Of a stretch of DNA of 64,000 nt, positions 11,631 through 21,823 are shown one piece after another. The translations under genes and the position numbers were made by a program. Source of the DNA: an uncultured Pelagibacteraceae bacterium (GTDB lineage Bacteria; Pseudomonadota; Alphaproteobacteria; Pelagibacterales; Pelagibacteraceae); NCBI GenBank assembly GCA_902517865.1, contig CABYDT010000001.1, positions 27,862 to 91,861 on the forward strand, written 5' to 3'. The notes under the pieces were generated by a model. The model searched no databases. It saw only the letters and a program-made list of their open reading frames with translations, and was not told the DNA's origin. Numbering within the stretch: the first letter of the stretch is position 1; each line of letters begins with the position of its first letter.

Positions 11631-12962
11631 CTACTTGATCGCCTTAGTTAACAATCTTAAACATTTTTGCATTAGATTTTTATTGAGAGTTTCTACCATG
11701 ATTCTAACTTTTGGTTCTGTACCTGAAGGTCTTACTAAAACTCTACCTTTATTTTGAATCATTTTATTTGCATTTATAATAGCTTTTTTTACGATATTCT
11801 TTTTAATCACGCTTTTATCTTTTACAGTAATGTTAACAAGTTTTTGAGGGATTGGTTTAAACACTCTTAAAACTTTACTGGCTTTATAACCTTTTCGTAA
11901 AGAGAATAAGACCTCAAGAGCAACTAATAATCCGTCTCCAGTTGTAGCAAATTTACCAAGTATAATATGACCTGACTGTTCTCCTCCTAAATTAAATTTA
12001 TTTTTGTGCATCATTTCCTTAACATAACGATCTCCAACATTTGATCTTAAAAACTTAATGTTTTCTGTCTTAAAAAAATTATTTAATCCATAGTTTGACA
12101 TCAATGTTCCTATTACACCGCCTTTTAAAATTTTTTTTCTTTTCCATCGTTGTCCTAACATTGCAATTATTTGATCTCCATCTATCATTTTTCCATGTTC
12201 ATCACACATGATGACTCTGTCACCATCTCCATCTAGTGATATACCAATATTAGCTTTGTATTTTTTTACCGCTGATTGAATTTTTGCTGGGTGAGTTGAT
12301 CCGCAATTTAAGTTAATATTTAATCCATTTGGTTTTGCACCCATAACAAAGACTTTAGCGCCTAAGGATTTAAAGAGTTTTGGACCTGCTTTGTACCCAG
12401 CTCCGTTCGCGCAATCTAAAACAATTTTCATACCTTTTAATGAAAAGTTTTTAGGAAAATTACTTTTTAGAATTTTTAGATATTGTTCATTTCCATCCTC
12501 TAGTCTTTTCACTCGCCCTAATTCTGTAGGTTTTGTTAAGTGTATTGACGTCTTGGAATCTATAATTTTTTCAATTTTTTTTTCAATACTGTCTGATAAT
12601 TTCATACCGTCAGGTCCAAATAATTTAAGTCCATTATCATAAAACGGATTATGAGATGCAGTGATCATTATACCTAAATTGGCTTTCATTTTTTTTGTAA
12701 GCATTGCAAGTCCGTTAGTAGGAAGCGGACCAAAAGTAATTACCTGCATGCCGGCAGAGGCAAGACCAGATACAATTGCTGGCTCCAATGTATATCCTGA
12801 TAATCTTGTATCTTTTGCAATGATTGCAAGTTGTTTAATTTTTTTTTGATTTTTAAAATATGTACCAGCTGCTAAACCAAATTTAAAAAATTTTTCTCCA
12901 TCTATATTACCAATATTAACAGTGCCTCTAATTCCATCGGTACCAAAATATTTTTTTGTCAT
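11631..12962 (-). CDS. glmM: Phosphoglucosamine mutase
   Basis: Interconverts glucosamine 6- and 1-phosphate for UDP-GlcNAc, the precursor of peptidoglycan and lipid A. It has 443 residues. The phosphoserine is Ser103 in MITASHNPFYDNGLK, the metal-binding loop is DGDGDR, and the phosphate-binding loop near the C-terminus is RPSGTEPKVRIMVE. The start overlaps the folP stop as ATGA. The order ftsH-folP-glmM is the classical bacterial arrangement, supporting all three calls. Confidence 0.96.
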   Translation of the reverse strand: MTKKYFGTDGIRGTVNIGNIDGEKFFKFGLAAGTYFKNQKKIKQLAIIAKDTRLSGYTLEPAIVSGLASAGMQVITFGPLPTNGLAMLTKKMKANLGIMITASHNPFYDNGLKLFGPDGMKLSDSIEKKIEKIIDSKTSIHLTKPTELGRVKRLEDGNEQYLKILKSNFPKNFSLKGMKIVLDCANGAGYKAGPKLFKSLGAKVFVMGAKPNGLNINLNCGSTHPAKIQSAVKKYKANIGISLDGDGDRVIMCDEHGKMIDGDQIIAMLGQRWKRKKILKGGVIGTLMSNYGLNNFFKTENIKFLRSNVGDRYVKEMMHKNKFNLGGEQSGHIILGKFATTGDGLLVALEVLFSLRKGYKASKVLRVFKPIPQKLVNITVKDKSVIKKNIVKKAIINANKMIQNKGRVLVRPSGTEPKVRIMVETLNKNLMQKCLRLLTKAIK

Positions 12963-14014
12963 ATATTAATTAAAGATTTATTAATGCCTAAAGCTTCTTT
13001 TGTTGCCGCTATATCATGAACTCGAAAGAATTGTACACCTTGATTGGCTCCTGTTAATACAGACGCTATAGTTCCACCAATTCTATCTTTTGTTACTTTT
13101 GTTTTCATAACTTTTGCGATAAAACTTTTTCGAGATGAACCCAGCATAATTGGGCATCCTAATGCATGAAATATTCCAATATTACTCATTAATTTTAAAT
13201 TATGATTTAAATTTTTTCCAAAGCCTATACCTGGATCTATTATAATTTTGTCTTTTTTAAGACCTAGTTTTATTAGTAAATTTATTTTATTTTCTAAAAA
13301 ATCATAAATATCTAACACTACATTTTTATATTTTGGACTTTTTTGCATAGTTTGTGGTGTACCTTTTGAGTGATTTAAAATTACATTAGGCTTAAACTTT
13401 ATGATAACGTTTATTGAATTTTTATCAAATTCAAGTGCAGAGACATCATTAATTATCTTTGCTCCATTCTTAATTGAGTCAATCATAATCTCTGCCTTCC
13501 TAGTATCAGCAGAGACTTTAAATTTTTTTAGATTTTTTATGACTTTTAAAATTCTTTTCTTTTCCTCTTTAATCGAGACAAGTTCAGCTCCAGGCCTGGT
13601 TGACTCACCACCTATATCGATAATATCGGCACCATCATTTAATAATTTTTTTGCATGCTTAACTGCTGAATTTTTTTTATAGTATAGCCCGCCATCCGAA
13701 AAACTATCAGGAGTTATGTTTAATATACCGCATAATTTTGGCTTATTTAAACTTAATCCAAGATAGGGTTTTCTTTTTGTAACTAAGTTACTAATTAATT
13801 GTTTAAAATTATTACTCTTTAAATTTTTAAATTTATTTAGATTATTGATTTTAATTGTTTGTTTTTTAATCTTTTTGCCTCTTAAAATTACCTCAACTGC
13901 TGAAAATGAAATATCTTCCCTTCCACATAATTTTTTTGCTAATTTCGATTTTACTAAGTGTTTAGCATCAGAACCGTAAGAAAATTCTAATGGTCTCACG
14001 TAAACTTTGACCAT
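12959..14014 (-). CDS. folP: Dihydropteroate synthase with an N-terminal extension
   Basis: Condenses DHPP with p-aminobenzoate to dihydropteroate in folate synthesis. The TIM-barrel signatures are GILNITPDSFSDGG (starting about residue 96), IIDIGGESTRPGA, and later PGIGFGK and GSSRKSF. At 351 residues it is about 70-80 longer than typical DHPS because about 90 lysine-rich residues precede the barrel. This extension is not a domain I recognise. It lies between ftsH and glmM, with short or overlapping junctions. Confidence 0.95.
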   Translation of the reverse strand: MVKVYVRPLEFSYGSDAKHLVKSKLAKKLCGREDISFSAVEVILRGKKIKKQTIKINNLNKFKNLKSNNFKQLISNLVTKRKPYLGLSLNKPKLCGILNITPDSFSDGGLYYKKNSAVKHAKKLLNDGADIIDIGGESTRPGAELVSIKEEKKRILKVIKNLKKFKVSADTRKAEIMIDSIKNGAKIINDVSALEFDKNSINVIIKFKPNVILNHSKGTPQTMQKSPKYKNVVLDIYDFLENKINLLIKLGLKKDKIIIDPGIGFGKNLNHNLKLMSNIGIFHALGCPIMLGSSRKSFIAKVMKTKVTKDRIGGTIASVLTGANQGVQFFRVHDIAATKEALGINKSLINI

Positions 14015-14021
14015 TTGAAGT

Positions 14022-15914
14022 TTAATTTTGTAATTTAGGCTTTAATCCAATAGATCCTAACGCACTTTCTTGCTTAGGGCTTTTGTCATTATCTATTTTT
14101 TGATTTCTGCTTGGATAGATATCTCTTAAAATTAAATCTCTGATCTCGTCACCTGAAAGTGTTTCATACTCTAATAAAGCTTTAGCAAGCTTATGCAAAT
14201 CGTCAGCTTTTTTATTTAAAATGTCTTTTGCAGTGTTATAACCTTTTTCAACGATTTTTTTTACTTCAGAGTCAATTTTCTTGGCTGTTTCTTCTGACAC
14301 GTTTTGTTGTCTTGCAACCGACCTTCCAAGAAATACTTCTTCCTCGTTTTCTTGGTAAGCTAAGAAACCTAATTCATCACTCATTCCAAATCTAGTGACC
14401 ATGTTCTTAGCCATTTTTGTAACCATCTCTATATCCGAAGATGCGCCTGAGGTTATCTTGTCATAACCAAAAATCATCTCTTCAGCTATTCTTCCTCCGC
14501 TTCCAACAGCAATATCTGCAAACATCTTCTCTCTAGTGATTGAAAGTTGATCTCTTTCTGGCAATCTCATTACCATACCAAGAGCTCTTCCTCTTGGGAT
14601 TATTGTTGCTTTATGAATTGGGTCCGATGCTGGCTGATTTAAAGATACAATAGCATGCCCACTCTCGTGATATGCCGTAAGTTTTCTTTCGTCTTCTGTC
14701 ATAACCATAGATCTTCTCTCTGCTCCCATCATAACTTTATCTTTAGCCTCTTCTAGATCTACCATGGTTACAATTCTTTTATTTTTTCTCGCTGCTAGAA
14801 GTGCGGCTTCATTAACTATATTAGCTAAATCTGCACCAGAAAATCCTGGAGTGCCTCTTGCAACTGTTCTGGGATTTACATCTGGACCGTATGATATTTT
14901 TTTTAAGTGAACTTTAAGGATAGCTTCTCTTCCAATAATATCTGGATTTGGAACCACAACTTGTCTATCGAATCTACCAGGTCTTAATAAAGCAGGATCT
15001 AATACATCTGGTCTATTAGTTGCTGCAATTAAAATTACTCCTTCGTTAGTTTCAAAGCCATCCATTTCTACGAGTAGTTGGTTAAGTGTTTGTTCTCTCT
15101 CATCGTTACCACCACCAAGCCCAGCACCTCTACTTCTACCAACAGCATCAATCTCATCGATAAAAATAATACATGGGGCATTTTTTTTACCTTGTTCAAA
15201 CATATCCCTTACTCTTGACGCACCAACACCCACAAACATTTCAACAAAGTCTGAACCTGATATCGTAAAGAAAGGAACATTTGCTTCTCCTGCAACTGCT
15301 CTTGCAATTAATGTTTTACCTGTACCTGGGGGGCCAACTAGTAATGCACCTTTTGGAATTTTGCCACCTAATTTTTGGTACCTTCTAGGATCTTTTAAAA
15401 ATTCTACAACTTCTTCTAATTCTTCTTTGGCTTCTTCAACACCAGCAACATCTCTAAATGTTACTCTTCCTTGTGCTTCAGTTAACAGTTTTGCTTTTGA
15501 CTTTCCAAAACCCATAGCGCCACCTTTTCCTCCCTGCATCTGGCGCATAAAAAATATCCAAACCCCAATTAACAATAACATCGGGAACCATGACAATAGG
15601 ATTCCTAAGAAGGACGGCATTTTATCTTCAGAAGGACCTGCGGATATTGCAACGCCTTTCTCTGTTAATCTTTCGACTAAGTTTGGATAATTTGGTGAAT
15701 AAGTTTTAAATTTTGCTCCATTTGAAAAGTTTCCCTCAATTTGATTTCCTTTAATATCAACTGAAGTTATATTTCCTTTTTCAACTTCTGTTATGAATGT
15801 TGAAAAGGGTAAATCTTTTGTTGCAGTTGTTCTATTTGGATTTTGAAATAAGTTAAAAAGTCCTAAGACTAACAGGACAATTATTCCCCACATCATCAAA
15901 TTTTTCATATTCAT
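14022..15914 (-). CDS. ftsH: ATP-dependent zinc metalloprotease FtsH
   Basis: A membrane-anchored AAA+ protease that degrades misassembled membrane proteins and short-lived regulators such as RpoH. Of 630 residues, two transmembrane helices (about residues 5-22 and 105-122) flank a small periplasmic domain. The AAA domain has Walker A GPPGTGKT, Walker [17 protein letters not shown] and the SRH arginines (RPGRFDR). The zinc site is HESGH, with a distal aspartate in the peptidase domain. An alternative ATG two codons downstream gives MKNLMMWG. HflK and HflC, its membrane regulators, are encoded at 46.7-48.8 kb. Confidence 0.97.
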   Translation of the reverse strand: MNMKNLMMWGIIVLLVLGLFNLFQNPNRTTATKDLPFSTFITEVEKGNITSVDIKGNQIEGNFSNGAKFKTYSPNYPNLVERLTEKGVAISAGPSEDKMPSFLGILLSWFPMLLLIGVWIFFMRQMQGGKGGAMGFGKSKAKLLTEAQGRVTFRDVAGVEEAKEELEEVVEFLKDPRRYQKLGGKIPKGALLVGPPGTGKTLIARAVAGEANVPFFTISGSDFVEMFVGVGASRVRDMFEQGKKNAPCIIFIDEIDAVGRSRGAGLGGGNDEREQTLNQLLVEMDGFETNEGVILIAATNRPDVLDPALLRPGRFDRQVVVPNPDIIGREAILKVHLKKISYGPDVNPRTVARGTPGFSGADLANIVNEAALLAARKNKRIVTMVDLEEAKDKVMMGAERRSMVMTEDERKLTAYHESGHAIVSLNQPASDPIHKATIIPRGRALGMVMRLPERDQLSITREKMFADIAVGSGGRIAEEMIFGYDKITSGASSDIEMVTKMAKNMVTRFGMSDELGFLAYQENEEEVFLGRSVARQQNVSEETAKKIDSEVKKIVEKGYNTAKDILNKKADDLHKLAKALLEYETLSGDEIRDLILRDIYPSRNQKIDNDKSPKQESALGSIGLKPKLQN

Positions 15915-15968
15915 ATCTTATAATAAATAAGTATTTATTTACAATCTACAAGCACCCAATTGGCGCAT

Positions 15969-16985
15969 TTAGACCCTGTTTTCTCTAAAAACAATGACAT
16001 TTTTATGTCCATTAGCGAAAATATAACCGCCCAATGTCATTTTTGAAATTCTTTTTCCATTACAAAGATTAATTAACCGATTTATGCTTTTGGAACGTGG
16101 GGGAAAATCTTTCTTAGATAATTTCAAAAATAGGTTTGAAAGAACCCTAAATCTAATTTCGTATGGCTCATTAGTAAATAATTTTTTATTAATAGTCATT
16201 TTCCTTCCATTTTTAAGTAAATATTTTTTCTCTGCGACCCTTGTAAAGTGCTCGATTGCTGATTTAGCTGAAGCCAAGTTTGCAAGAGTTGAATTTATTC
16301 TATCCTGATTTAAACCTTCCCTCTCTAGTTGATTTTTTAGCTTTCTAATTCTTGATCTTAAATATAGGTCTTTACTATTAGAAGGATCCTTTAGAATAAA
16401 ATTAAAATTTTTTGATGCAATTTGCGATAAATCTTTTTTTTTAAAGTCTAGCAAAGGCCTAATAAATTCAATAGATTTATACTTTTTAATAACTTCGATT
16501 GGCGCTAAACCAAATAATCCGCTTCCTCTACTTAATCTAATATAAAAATTTTCAATTACATCATCATTTTGATGACCGATTAATAAATACTTAATTTTAT
16601 TCTTTTTACAGAAATTTATCATTAGCTCATATCTCATTTGCCTTGCTGTAGCGTGAAGATTTGATGTAATTTTACTTTTAATTTTTAGAATTTTAGTTTT
16701 AATTTGGAATTTTTTTAGTTCATTTGAAACTGTTGTTATCTCCTTAAAACTATTTTTTCGTAAGTTGTGATCAATTAATAGTGCAATTAACTTAATTTTA
16801 TATTTTGCAGAAAAAACTTTTGATAAAACTGACAAGGCCAAGCTATCTGGACCGCCAGATACAGCCAAGGCTAATTTTTTTTGTTTAGCTATTTTAGATA
16901 ATTTTTTTTCAAATTTATTATATAAATGAAATTCTTTCGCGGATAATTTAACCAGTTTTTTGGCACTTAAATTTCTTTTTTTCAT
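15969..16985 (-). CDS. tilS: tRNA(Ile)-lysidine synthetase
   Basis: Converts C34 of the CAU-anticodon isoleucine tRNA to lysidine, switching it to AUA codons, which are common in an AT-rich genome. The PP-loop ATP motif is SGGPDS (residues 43-48), and downstream LLIGHQNDDVIENFYIRLSRGSG matches the family's second motif. At 338 residues it is shorter than the 430-residue E. coli enzyme, with a reduced C-terminal region, as in other small alphaproteobacterial genomes. It overlaps cpoB by 38 bases. Confidence 0.92.
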   Translation of the reverse strand: MKKRNLSAKKLVKLSAKEFHLYNKFEKKLSKIAKQKKLALAVSGGPDSLALSVLSKVFSAKYKIKLIALLIDHNLRKNSFKEITTVSNELKKFQIKTKILKIKSKITSNLHATARQMRYELMINFCKKNKIKYLLIGHQNDDVIENFYIRLSRGSGLFGLAPIEVIKKYKSIEFIRPLLDFKKKDLSQIASKNFNFILKDPSNSKDLYLRSRIRKLKNQLEREGLNQDRINSTLANLASAKSAIEHFTRVAEKKYLLKNGRKMTINKKLFTNEPYEIRFRVLSNLFLKLSKKDFPPRSKSINRLINLCNGKRISKMTLGGYIFANGHKNVIVFRENRV

Positions 16986-17868
16986 ACTTTGCTTTTTGGA
17001 TTACAGATTTGCTAGCATTAGGGTACTGTTGTTGAATTCCATTTAACATTGTGCAACCTTGATCTTTTTCACCTAATTCTGAAAGAGTAATTCCTAGCTT
17101 AAGTAAATTTTGTGGACCTTTTGAGCTTTTAGGATACTTTTGGTATCCATCTAAATACGCTGCGGCGGCATCATGATATAATTGTCTAATATAAAAAGTT
17201 TCAGCATACCAATACTGTGCGCTGCCTGCTAATTTATGTTTAGGATTTTTTTCTACAAATTCTTTAAGTGCTAATTCTGCTTTTTCATAGTCGCCGACTT
17301 TAATAAAACTGGTCGCAAATCCATATTGTTTTTCTGGAGTACCTTTTGGCAATAAATTAGAAGACTTTACTTTTTCAGTTTGAACAACTCCAGCTGGACT
17401 TACAGATTTCGTTTTTTGGTCACTCTTCATAACAACGGTTCCTAAACTTGATGGCTTGTCAGTACCTGGAAGCCTTTTTTTCTTATCTTTGTTTTTCTTA
17501 GCAATTTTTTTAGGATCTCCTGACTCTAAGTCAGAAAGTCTTAGTTCATTATCTGCTTGAATTTTTTCTAATCGCTCAGTTAGTTGATCCATTTTAAAAA
17601 GAGTATCTTCATTTGAGGCTGTTAATTTTTGGATTTGTTCTTCTAGTTCTGTAATTTTAACTAATTGTCTTGTTAAAGCACCTTCAAGTGATCCTGACGT
17701 TCCAGATGATCCTTTTCCTTTGAAACTTTGACTATAAACTGCCTTTTCTAAAACTTTTAAATCTTTTTTAATTTGTTTTAATTCGTCTAAAACTTTGTTC
17801 AATTTTTCATCTGCGAAAGCATTAGTAGTTACTATAGTGATTAGAATATAAAAAAATAATTTTTTCAT
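16948..17868 (-). CDS. cpoB: Tol-Pal cell division coordinator CpoB (YbgF)
   Basis: A 306-residue periplasmic protein. It has an N-terminal signal peptide (MKKLFFYILITIVTTNAFA), then a coiled-coil region (about residues 20-110), a low-complexity linker, and a C-terminal TPR region starting near KQYGFATSFIKVGDYEKAE. In E. coli CpoB links outer-membrane constriction by Tol-Pal to septal peptidoglycan synthesis. It lies directly downstream of pal as in the canonical tol operon, but a hairpin terminator (17895-17931) lies between them, so some transcripts probably end before it. Confidence 0.92.
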   Translation of the reverse strand: MKKLFFYILITIVTTNAFADEKLNKVLDELKQIKKDLKVLEKAVYSQSFKGKGSSGTSGSLEGALTRQLVKITELEEQIQKLTASNEDTLFKMDQLTERLEKIQADNELRLSDLESGDPKKIAKKNKDKKKRLPGTDKPSSLGTVVMKSDQKTKSVSPAGVVQTEKVKSSNLLPKGTPEKQYGFATSFIKVGDYEKAELALKEFVEKNPKHKLAGSAQYWYAETFYIRQLYHDAAAAYLDGYQKYPKSSKGPQNLLKLGITLSELGEKDQGCTMLNGIQQQYPNASKSVIQKAKYEKKKFKCQKTG

Positions 17869-17894
17869 TAAATTGAGTATATTTTAAATGTTGG

Positions 17895-17931
17895 CAAAAA
17901 AAAGACCCTGTTTAAAACAGGGTCTTTTTTT
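17895..17931 (-). terminator. Rho-independent terminator after pal
   Basis: The reverse strand reads as an A-run, then the stem AGACCCTG, loop TTTTAAA and stem CAGGGTCT, followed by a long T-run. It is nearly symmetrical, so it could act in both directions. It sits 16 bases beyond the pal stop codon and upstream of cpoB. It is the only strong GC-rich intrinsic terminator I found in the window. It probably sets pal as the main end of the tolQRAB-pal transcript, with cpoB reached by read-through or by its own promoter. Confidence 0.85.
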
Positions 17932-17946
17932 AAAAAATAATTATAA

Positions 17947-18411
17947 TTATTTAGATTTAACAGTTACTGATCGTCTGTTTTGAGACCAAGCTAATCTAGA
18001 AGACTCTGGATTTACAGGTCTTTCTTTACCGTAGCTTATAACAGTAATTTTGCTGCTAGCTACACCTTGGCTCATTAAATAATCTTTAACTGCGTTAGCT
18101 CTTCTTTCACCTAATGCAAGGTTGTACTCTCTCGTACCTCTTTCATCAGCATGACCTTCTACAACAACACTTATACCGCTGCTCTTAATATATGCAGCTT
18201 GTTTATTCAATGTACCTTTAGCACCTGAATGTAAACTAGATCTGTTAGTTGCGAAAAAAACTCTATCTGGAACACCAGAAGCTAGAAACTTAACAGTATC
18301 AGAACCAGTGTAATAATCTTTTCCAGGCTTTCTAGAACTTGTTGCACAAGCTGTTAAAAGGAAACCTAAAAAAACTACTAAGATTAGATTTTTTATATTT
18401 TTTAAAGACAT
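17947..18411 (-). CDS. pal: Peptidoglycan-associated lipoprotein Pal
   Basis: An outer-membrane lipoprotein that binds peptidoglycan and is moved to division sites by TolQRA and TolB. A signal peptide ends in the lipobox LTAC. The OmpA-like domain shows VVVEGHADERGTREYNLALGERRANAVKDYL, carrying the diaminopimelate-binding residues. I chose the ATG at 18411 (MSLKNIKNL), which has a GAGG ribosome-binding site six bases upstream; an in-frame ATG at 18423 adds four residues. A strong terminator follows the gene. Confidence 0.95.
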   Translation of the reverse strand: MSLKNIKNLILVVFLGFLLTACATSSRKPGKDYYTGSDTVKFLASGVPDRVFFATNRSSLHSGAKGTLNKQAAYIKSSGISVVVEGHADERGTREYNLALGERRANAVKDYLMSQGVASSKITVISYGKERPVNPESSRLAWSQNRRSVTVKSK

Positions 18412-18511
18412 CTTTAACCTCATTTACGATTTTCCTCACTTCTACATAATTGCGGTCTTTTATCAAGAGAAAATATACACAATTATTAATTAAATTTTTA
18501 TGAATTTAGCT

Positions 18512-19849
18512 TTATTTTGACAGTAAACTAGACCATGAAGGGTCTGAAGCATCAGATGGAGTTTTAAGCTTTACTTCATTATATCCTGTAATATCAATTG
18601 ACCATAATTTAGAGCTTGCTCCAACACCCTTTTTTCTAGCTGCAGTTTCACGATAAAATATCAATACTCTGCCATTTGGGGACCATGAAGGTGCTTCTTG
18701 ATAGAAGTTTTCTGTTAGTAATCTCTCTCCAGAGCCATCGGTTCTCATAACACCAATATAAAATTTACCTTTAAAAATTTTTGTGAATGCTATTAAGTCT
18801 CCACGAGGTGACCAAACAGGTGTTCCATACAACCCTTTTCCTCGAGAAATTCTTTTAACTTTTCTTCCATCGCTTCTCATCACATAAAGCTGTTGGAAGC
18901 CGCTTCTGTCCGAATTAAACACAACAAATCTTCCATCAGGTGAGTAAGAAGGTGAAGTATCTATAGAGGGGTGAGATGTTAATTGTTCAACTACCCTGCT
19001 TTTTAAATCCATAGTGTAAATATCTGAATTACCGTCTTTTGCAAAACTCATTATTACTTTATTACCGTTAGGTGAAAAACGAGGAGCGAATGTCATGCCT
19101 GGAAAATCACCTACAATTTCTTGAACACCAGTTTCAATGTTTAACAAATATACTCTTGGTAAATTCTTAAAATAAGACATGTAAGTTACGAGTTGAGAAT
19201 TTGGATTAAATCTAGGGGTAAGAACTAATTCATTACCTAATGTTAGAAATTTATTGTTTGCTCCATCTTGGTCCATAATAGCAAGTTTTTTTATTCTTCT
19301 GTCCTTTGGTCCACTCTCAGCAACATAAATAATTCTTGTATCAAAGTATCCCTCTTCACCCGTCATTCGTTGGTAAATTTTATCAGAGATTATATGACCG
19401 ATTCTTCTCCATGATTTAGGTGTCGCAAATAAAGCCAAACCTTCAATTTCTTTTGCAGAAACTACATCCCACAATCTAAACTCAACTCTAAGTCTACCCT
19501 TTTCATCAATTTTTATTTTTCCTGAAATCATTATTTGCGCTTTAATTAAAGACCAATCTTCAAAACGAGGTTTAAGGTGTGATAATTTAGGTTTTTGAAT
19601 ATGAGATTTTTTATCTAAAATATAGAATAAACCTGATCTCTTTAGATTATTTTTAATAACTTTCGGTAGGTTGCTTTCGAGATTAAGTTTTTTAATACCT
19701 TCAGAAAATTTTTCAGGATTATCAATATAAAAGTCTGACACTGCTGCCGGCAAAGGTTCTAAATTACCTCTGGTAATATCAATTTTAACTGCTGCATTAA
19801 GGTTTGTATTTAAAAATACGATTAGTAATATAAAGTATATTTTTTTCAT
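18512..19849 (-). CDS. tolB: Tol-Pal system beta-propeller protein TolB
   Basis: A periplasmic protein of 445 residues with a signal peptide ([19 protein letters not shown]), an N-terminal alpha/beta domain (about residues 20-160) and a six-bladed WD40-like propeller. The propeller is seen from repeats such as [32 protein letters not shown] and [13 protein letters not shown]. It binds Pal at the outer membrane. The start is adjacent to the tolA stop. Confidence 0.96.
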   Translation of the reverse strand: MKKIYFILLIVFLNTNLNAAVKIDITRGNLEPLPAAVSDFYIDNPEKFSEGIKKLNLESNLPKVIKNNLKRSGLFYILDKKSHIQKPKLSHLKPRFEDWSLIKAQIMISGKIKIDEKGRLRVEFRLWDVVSAKEIEGLALFATPKSWRRIGHIISDKIYQRMTGEEGYFDTRIIYVAESGPKDRRIKKLAIMDQDGANNKFLTLGNELVLTPRFNPNSQLVTYMSYFKNLPRVYLLNIETGVQEIVGDFPGMTFAPRFSPNGNKVIMSFAKDGNSDIYTMDLKSRVVEQLTSHPSIDTSPSYSPDGRFVVFNSDRSGFQQLYVMRSDGRKVKRISRGKGLYGTPVWSPRGDLIAFTKIFKGKFYIGVMRTDGSGERLLTENFYQEAPSWSPNGRVLIFYRETAARKKGVGASSKLWSIDITGYNEVKLKTPSDASDPSWSSLLSK

Positions 19850-20666
19850 TTATCCTTTTAACATTTCTTTTGCGTCAAAATTAAGTTGTAAATCTTTCCA
19901 CTTATTATACCCAGTTGTTGGCATCTTTAAGGGATCACATAGTTTGACTGCACGTAATGCACTTTCAGCCAATACTCTATAAAAGCCCTGACCTGGCTTG
20001 TTCATTCTTGCATGATCTAAAATCTCAGAACTCATAATTGACCCATCTGGTTTTAATTGTAATTTAATTCTTACAGTTAAATCCTCATCATATGGAAGAC
20101 CCAAAGGGATATTCCAACATTTAAAGATTTGAGCTTTAATAGCATCTTCTTGTGTAATAGTTAATCCCTTATCTAAACTTACTGTATTATCTTGAGATTG
20201 GGTGATATCTAAACTTTTCTTAGCTTGAATATCAGCTTGCTCTTCTTTAGATTTATCAATTAAAGCTGCTATTTTATTAGGATCAAATAACTCTTTTTTT
20301 TCAAATTCTGAAGACTGCCTAATTTTTTCCTTAACTTCCTCTGGATTTTGTTTTTTCTTTTTTTCTTCAACCTGTTTTTTTATATTATCTGGTAAAGGAA
20401 CAGCATCTAATTTTTCTTTAGGTATTATTTTGGGTGGCGCTTGTTTTGTAACAAGCCTTTCTTTCTCTTTTTCCTTAATTTTTTCAATAATCTCCTTTGC
20501 TTTTGGTGCAAAAGGTAATTGGGTTTTGTCAGAAATTTGTATCAAATCTATAGCTATAATTGGAGGCACATCTATTGGTTTTTTTGACCACGAATGGCAT
20601 TGTAATCATAGTAAATAGAATAATAAAAAAATGAAATAAAAGTGATAGCGAAAAACTTTTATACAT
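19850..20666 (-). CDS. tolA: TolA, interrupted by an apparent single-base frameshift
   Basis: The ATG at 20666, three bases after the tolR stop, opens a frame reading MYKSFSLSLLFHFFIILF..., a typical short cytoplasmic start plus one transmembrane helix of TolA. It goes out of frame at an A7 run (T7 on the plus strand, 20579-20585). From there the continuing frame gives KKPIDVPPIIAIDLIQIS, a long charged helical region (KEKLDA, KKQVEEKKKKQ) and the C-terminal TolA domain ending near 19850. One fewer A would join the parts into about 271 residues. The downstream part alone could start at a GTG (20569), but it would then lack the membrane anchor that TolA needs. Confidence 0.85.
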
Positions 20667-20669
20667 AAA

Positions 20670-21089
20670 TTATCTTTTGGTTTGAGATATTAGTGCAACT
20701 TTTGTAAATCCCGATCCCGCTAGATTGCCCATAACTTCCATAACCCTACCGTAATTAATGTTTTTGTCTCCTCTAACATAAATTCTAGTGTCCGTTCTGT
20801 TTTTAGAAATTGCAAGTAATTTTGCAACAAGCTCGTTAAATGCAACTTTAGTATCTTGTACAAAAACCTCTCCCTTTGAATTAATTGAAACCGTTAAAGG
20901 CTCTCTATCGTCTGGCAAAGAATCTGCTTCGCTTTCTGGTAAATTTACTGGGACTCCTACTGTTAACATTGGTGCAGTAACCATGAAAACAATCAAAAGA
21001 ACTAGCATTACATCAACAAAGGGAGTGACATTTATCTCACTCATTACATTTCTAGAGCGTCTTTCAGATTTTTGTAAATTAATCGCCAT
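20670..21089 (-). CDS. tolR: TolR (ExbD family) inner-membrane protein
   Basis: A proton-motive-force coupling subunit of the Tol complex, 139 residues. The single transmembrane helix has the conserved aspartate in EINVTPFVDVMLVLLIVFMV. The C-terminal periplasmic domain has the usual TRIYVRGDKNINYGRVMEVMG block. The order tolQ-tolR-tolA-tolB-pal is intact. ExbD from a TonB system is closely related; the operon context decides for TolR. Confidence 0.95.
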   Translation of the reverse strand: MAINLQKSERRSRNVMSEINVTPFVDVMLVLLIVFMVTAPMLTVGVPVNLPESEADSLPDDREPLTVSINSKGEVFVQDTKVAFNELVAKLLAISKNRTDTRIYVRGDKNINYGRVMEVMGNLAGSGFTKVALISQTKR

Positions 21090-21091
21090 TA

Positions 21092-21766
21092 TTAAATTAT
21101 TGTTAGAAAGCTACGTGAGAAGTTTTCTAATTTTTGAGTATAAAGTCTTGAGCTATTAGAGTATCGATTGTACGCAACAACTGCAGGGATTGCTGCTAAA
21201 AGTCCTAAAGCGGTTGCAAATAAAGCTTCGGCAATTCCAGGTGCAACGATTGCTAAACTTGTATTTCTTGAGATTGCGATTGATTGAAAGGAATTCATAA
21301 TACCCCACACGGTTCCAAATAATCCTACGAAGGGTGCAACCGAACCTATGGTAGCAAGTATTGTTAAATTTTTTTCATACCCTTCTATTTCTTTATCAAT
21401 AGCTACATCCATCATCCGTTTTACGATTTCATTAGACTCTTTTGCGCTTCTATTTTTATGTTCATTTAATGTATCCATGCCTACCCTGAAAACTCTCGTC
21501 ATTGGATCTGCATCTTTCTCGCTAGTTTTTTTATAAATTTCCTGCGCAGATTTAGAGTCCCAGAATTTTTTTTCAAAGTTATTACTTGTTAAATTTATTT
21601 TTTTAAAAATCTTATGTTTCTCAAATATTAAAGCCCAAGAATATATTGAAGAGACTATTAAAATTATAATTACAGATTTGACAATTAAATCCGCTCTCAT
21701 AAATAATGTTATTATGGAAAAATCCGTTGTAGCTATAGCAGCTGCGCCTGTAGTAACTTGATCCAT
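21092..21766 (-). CDS. tolQ: TolQ (ExbB/MotA family) inner-membrane protein
   Basis: A three-helix proton-channel subunit of 224 residues. The hydrophobic helix near residues 28-48 is followed by a large cytoplasmic loop and two further helices with the signature LATIGSVAPFVGLFGTVWGIMNSF and PGIAEALFATALGLLAAIPAVVAYN. A strong GGGAGG ribosome-binding site lies five bases before the ATG. With TolR it energises TolA. Confidence 0.96.
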   Translation of the reverse strand: MDQVTTGAAAIATTDFSIITLFMRADLIVKSVIIILIVSSIYSWALIFEKHKIFKKINLTSNNFEKKFWDSKSAQEIYKKTSEKDADPMTRVFRVGMDTLNEHKNRSAKESNEIVKRMMDVAIDKEIEGYEKNLTILATIGSVAPFVGLFGTVWGIMNSFQSIAISRNTSLAIVAPGIAEALFATALGLLAAIPAVVAYNRYSNSSRLYTQKLENFSRSFLTII

Positions 21767-21823
21767 TAAACCTCCCTAAAATCAAATAATGTCATTAATT
21801 TGGCAATCTATTACCCTAATTTT

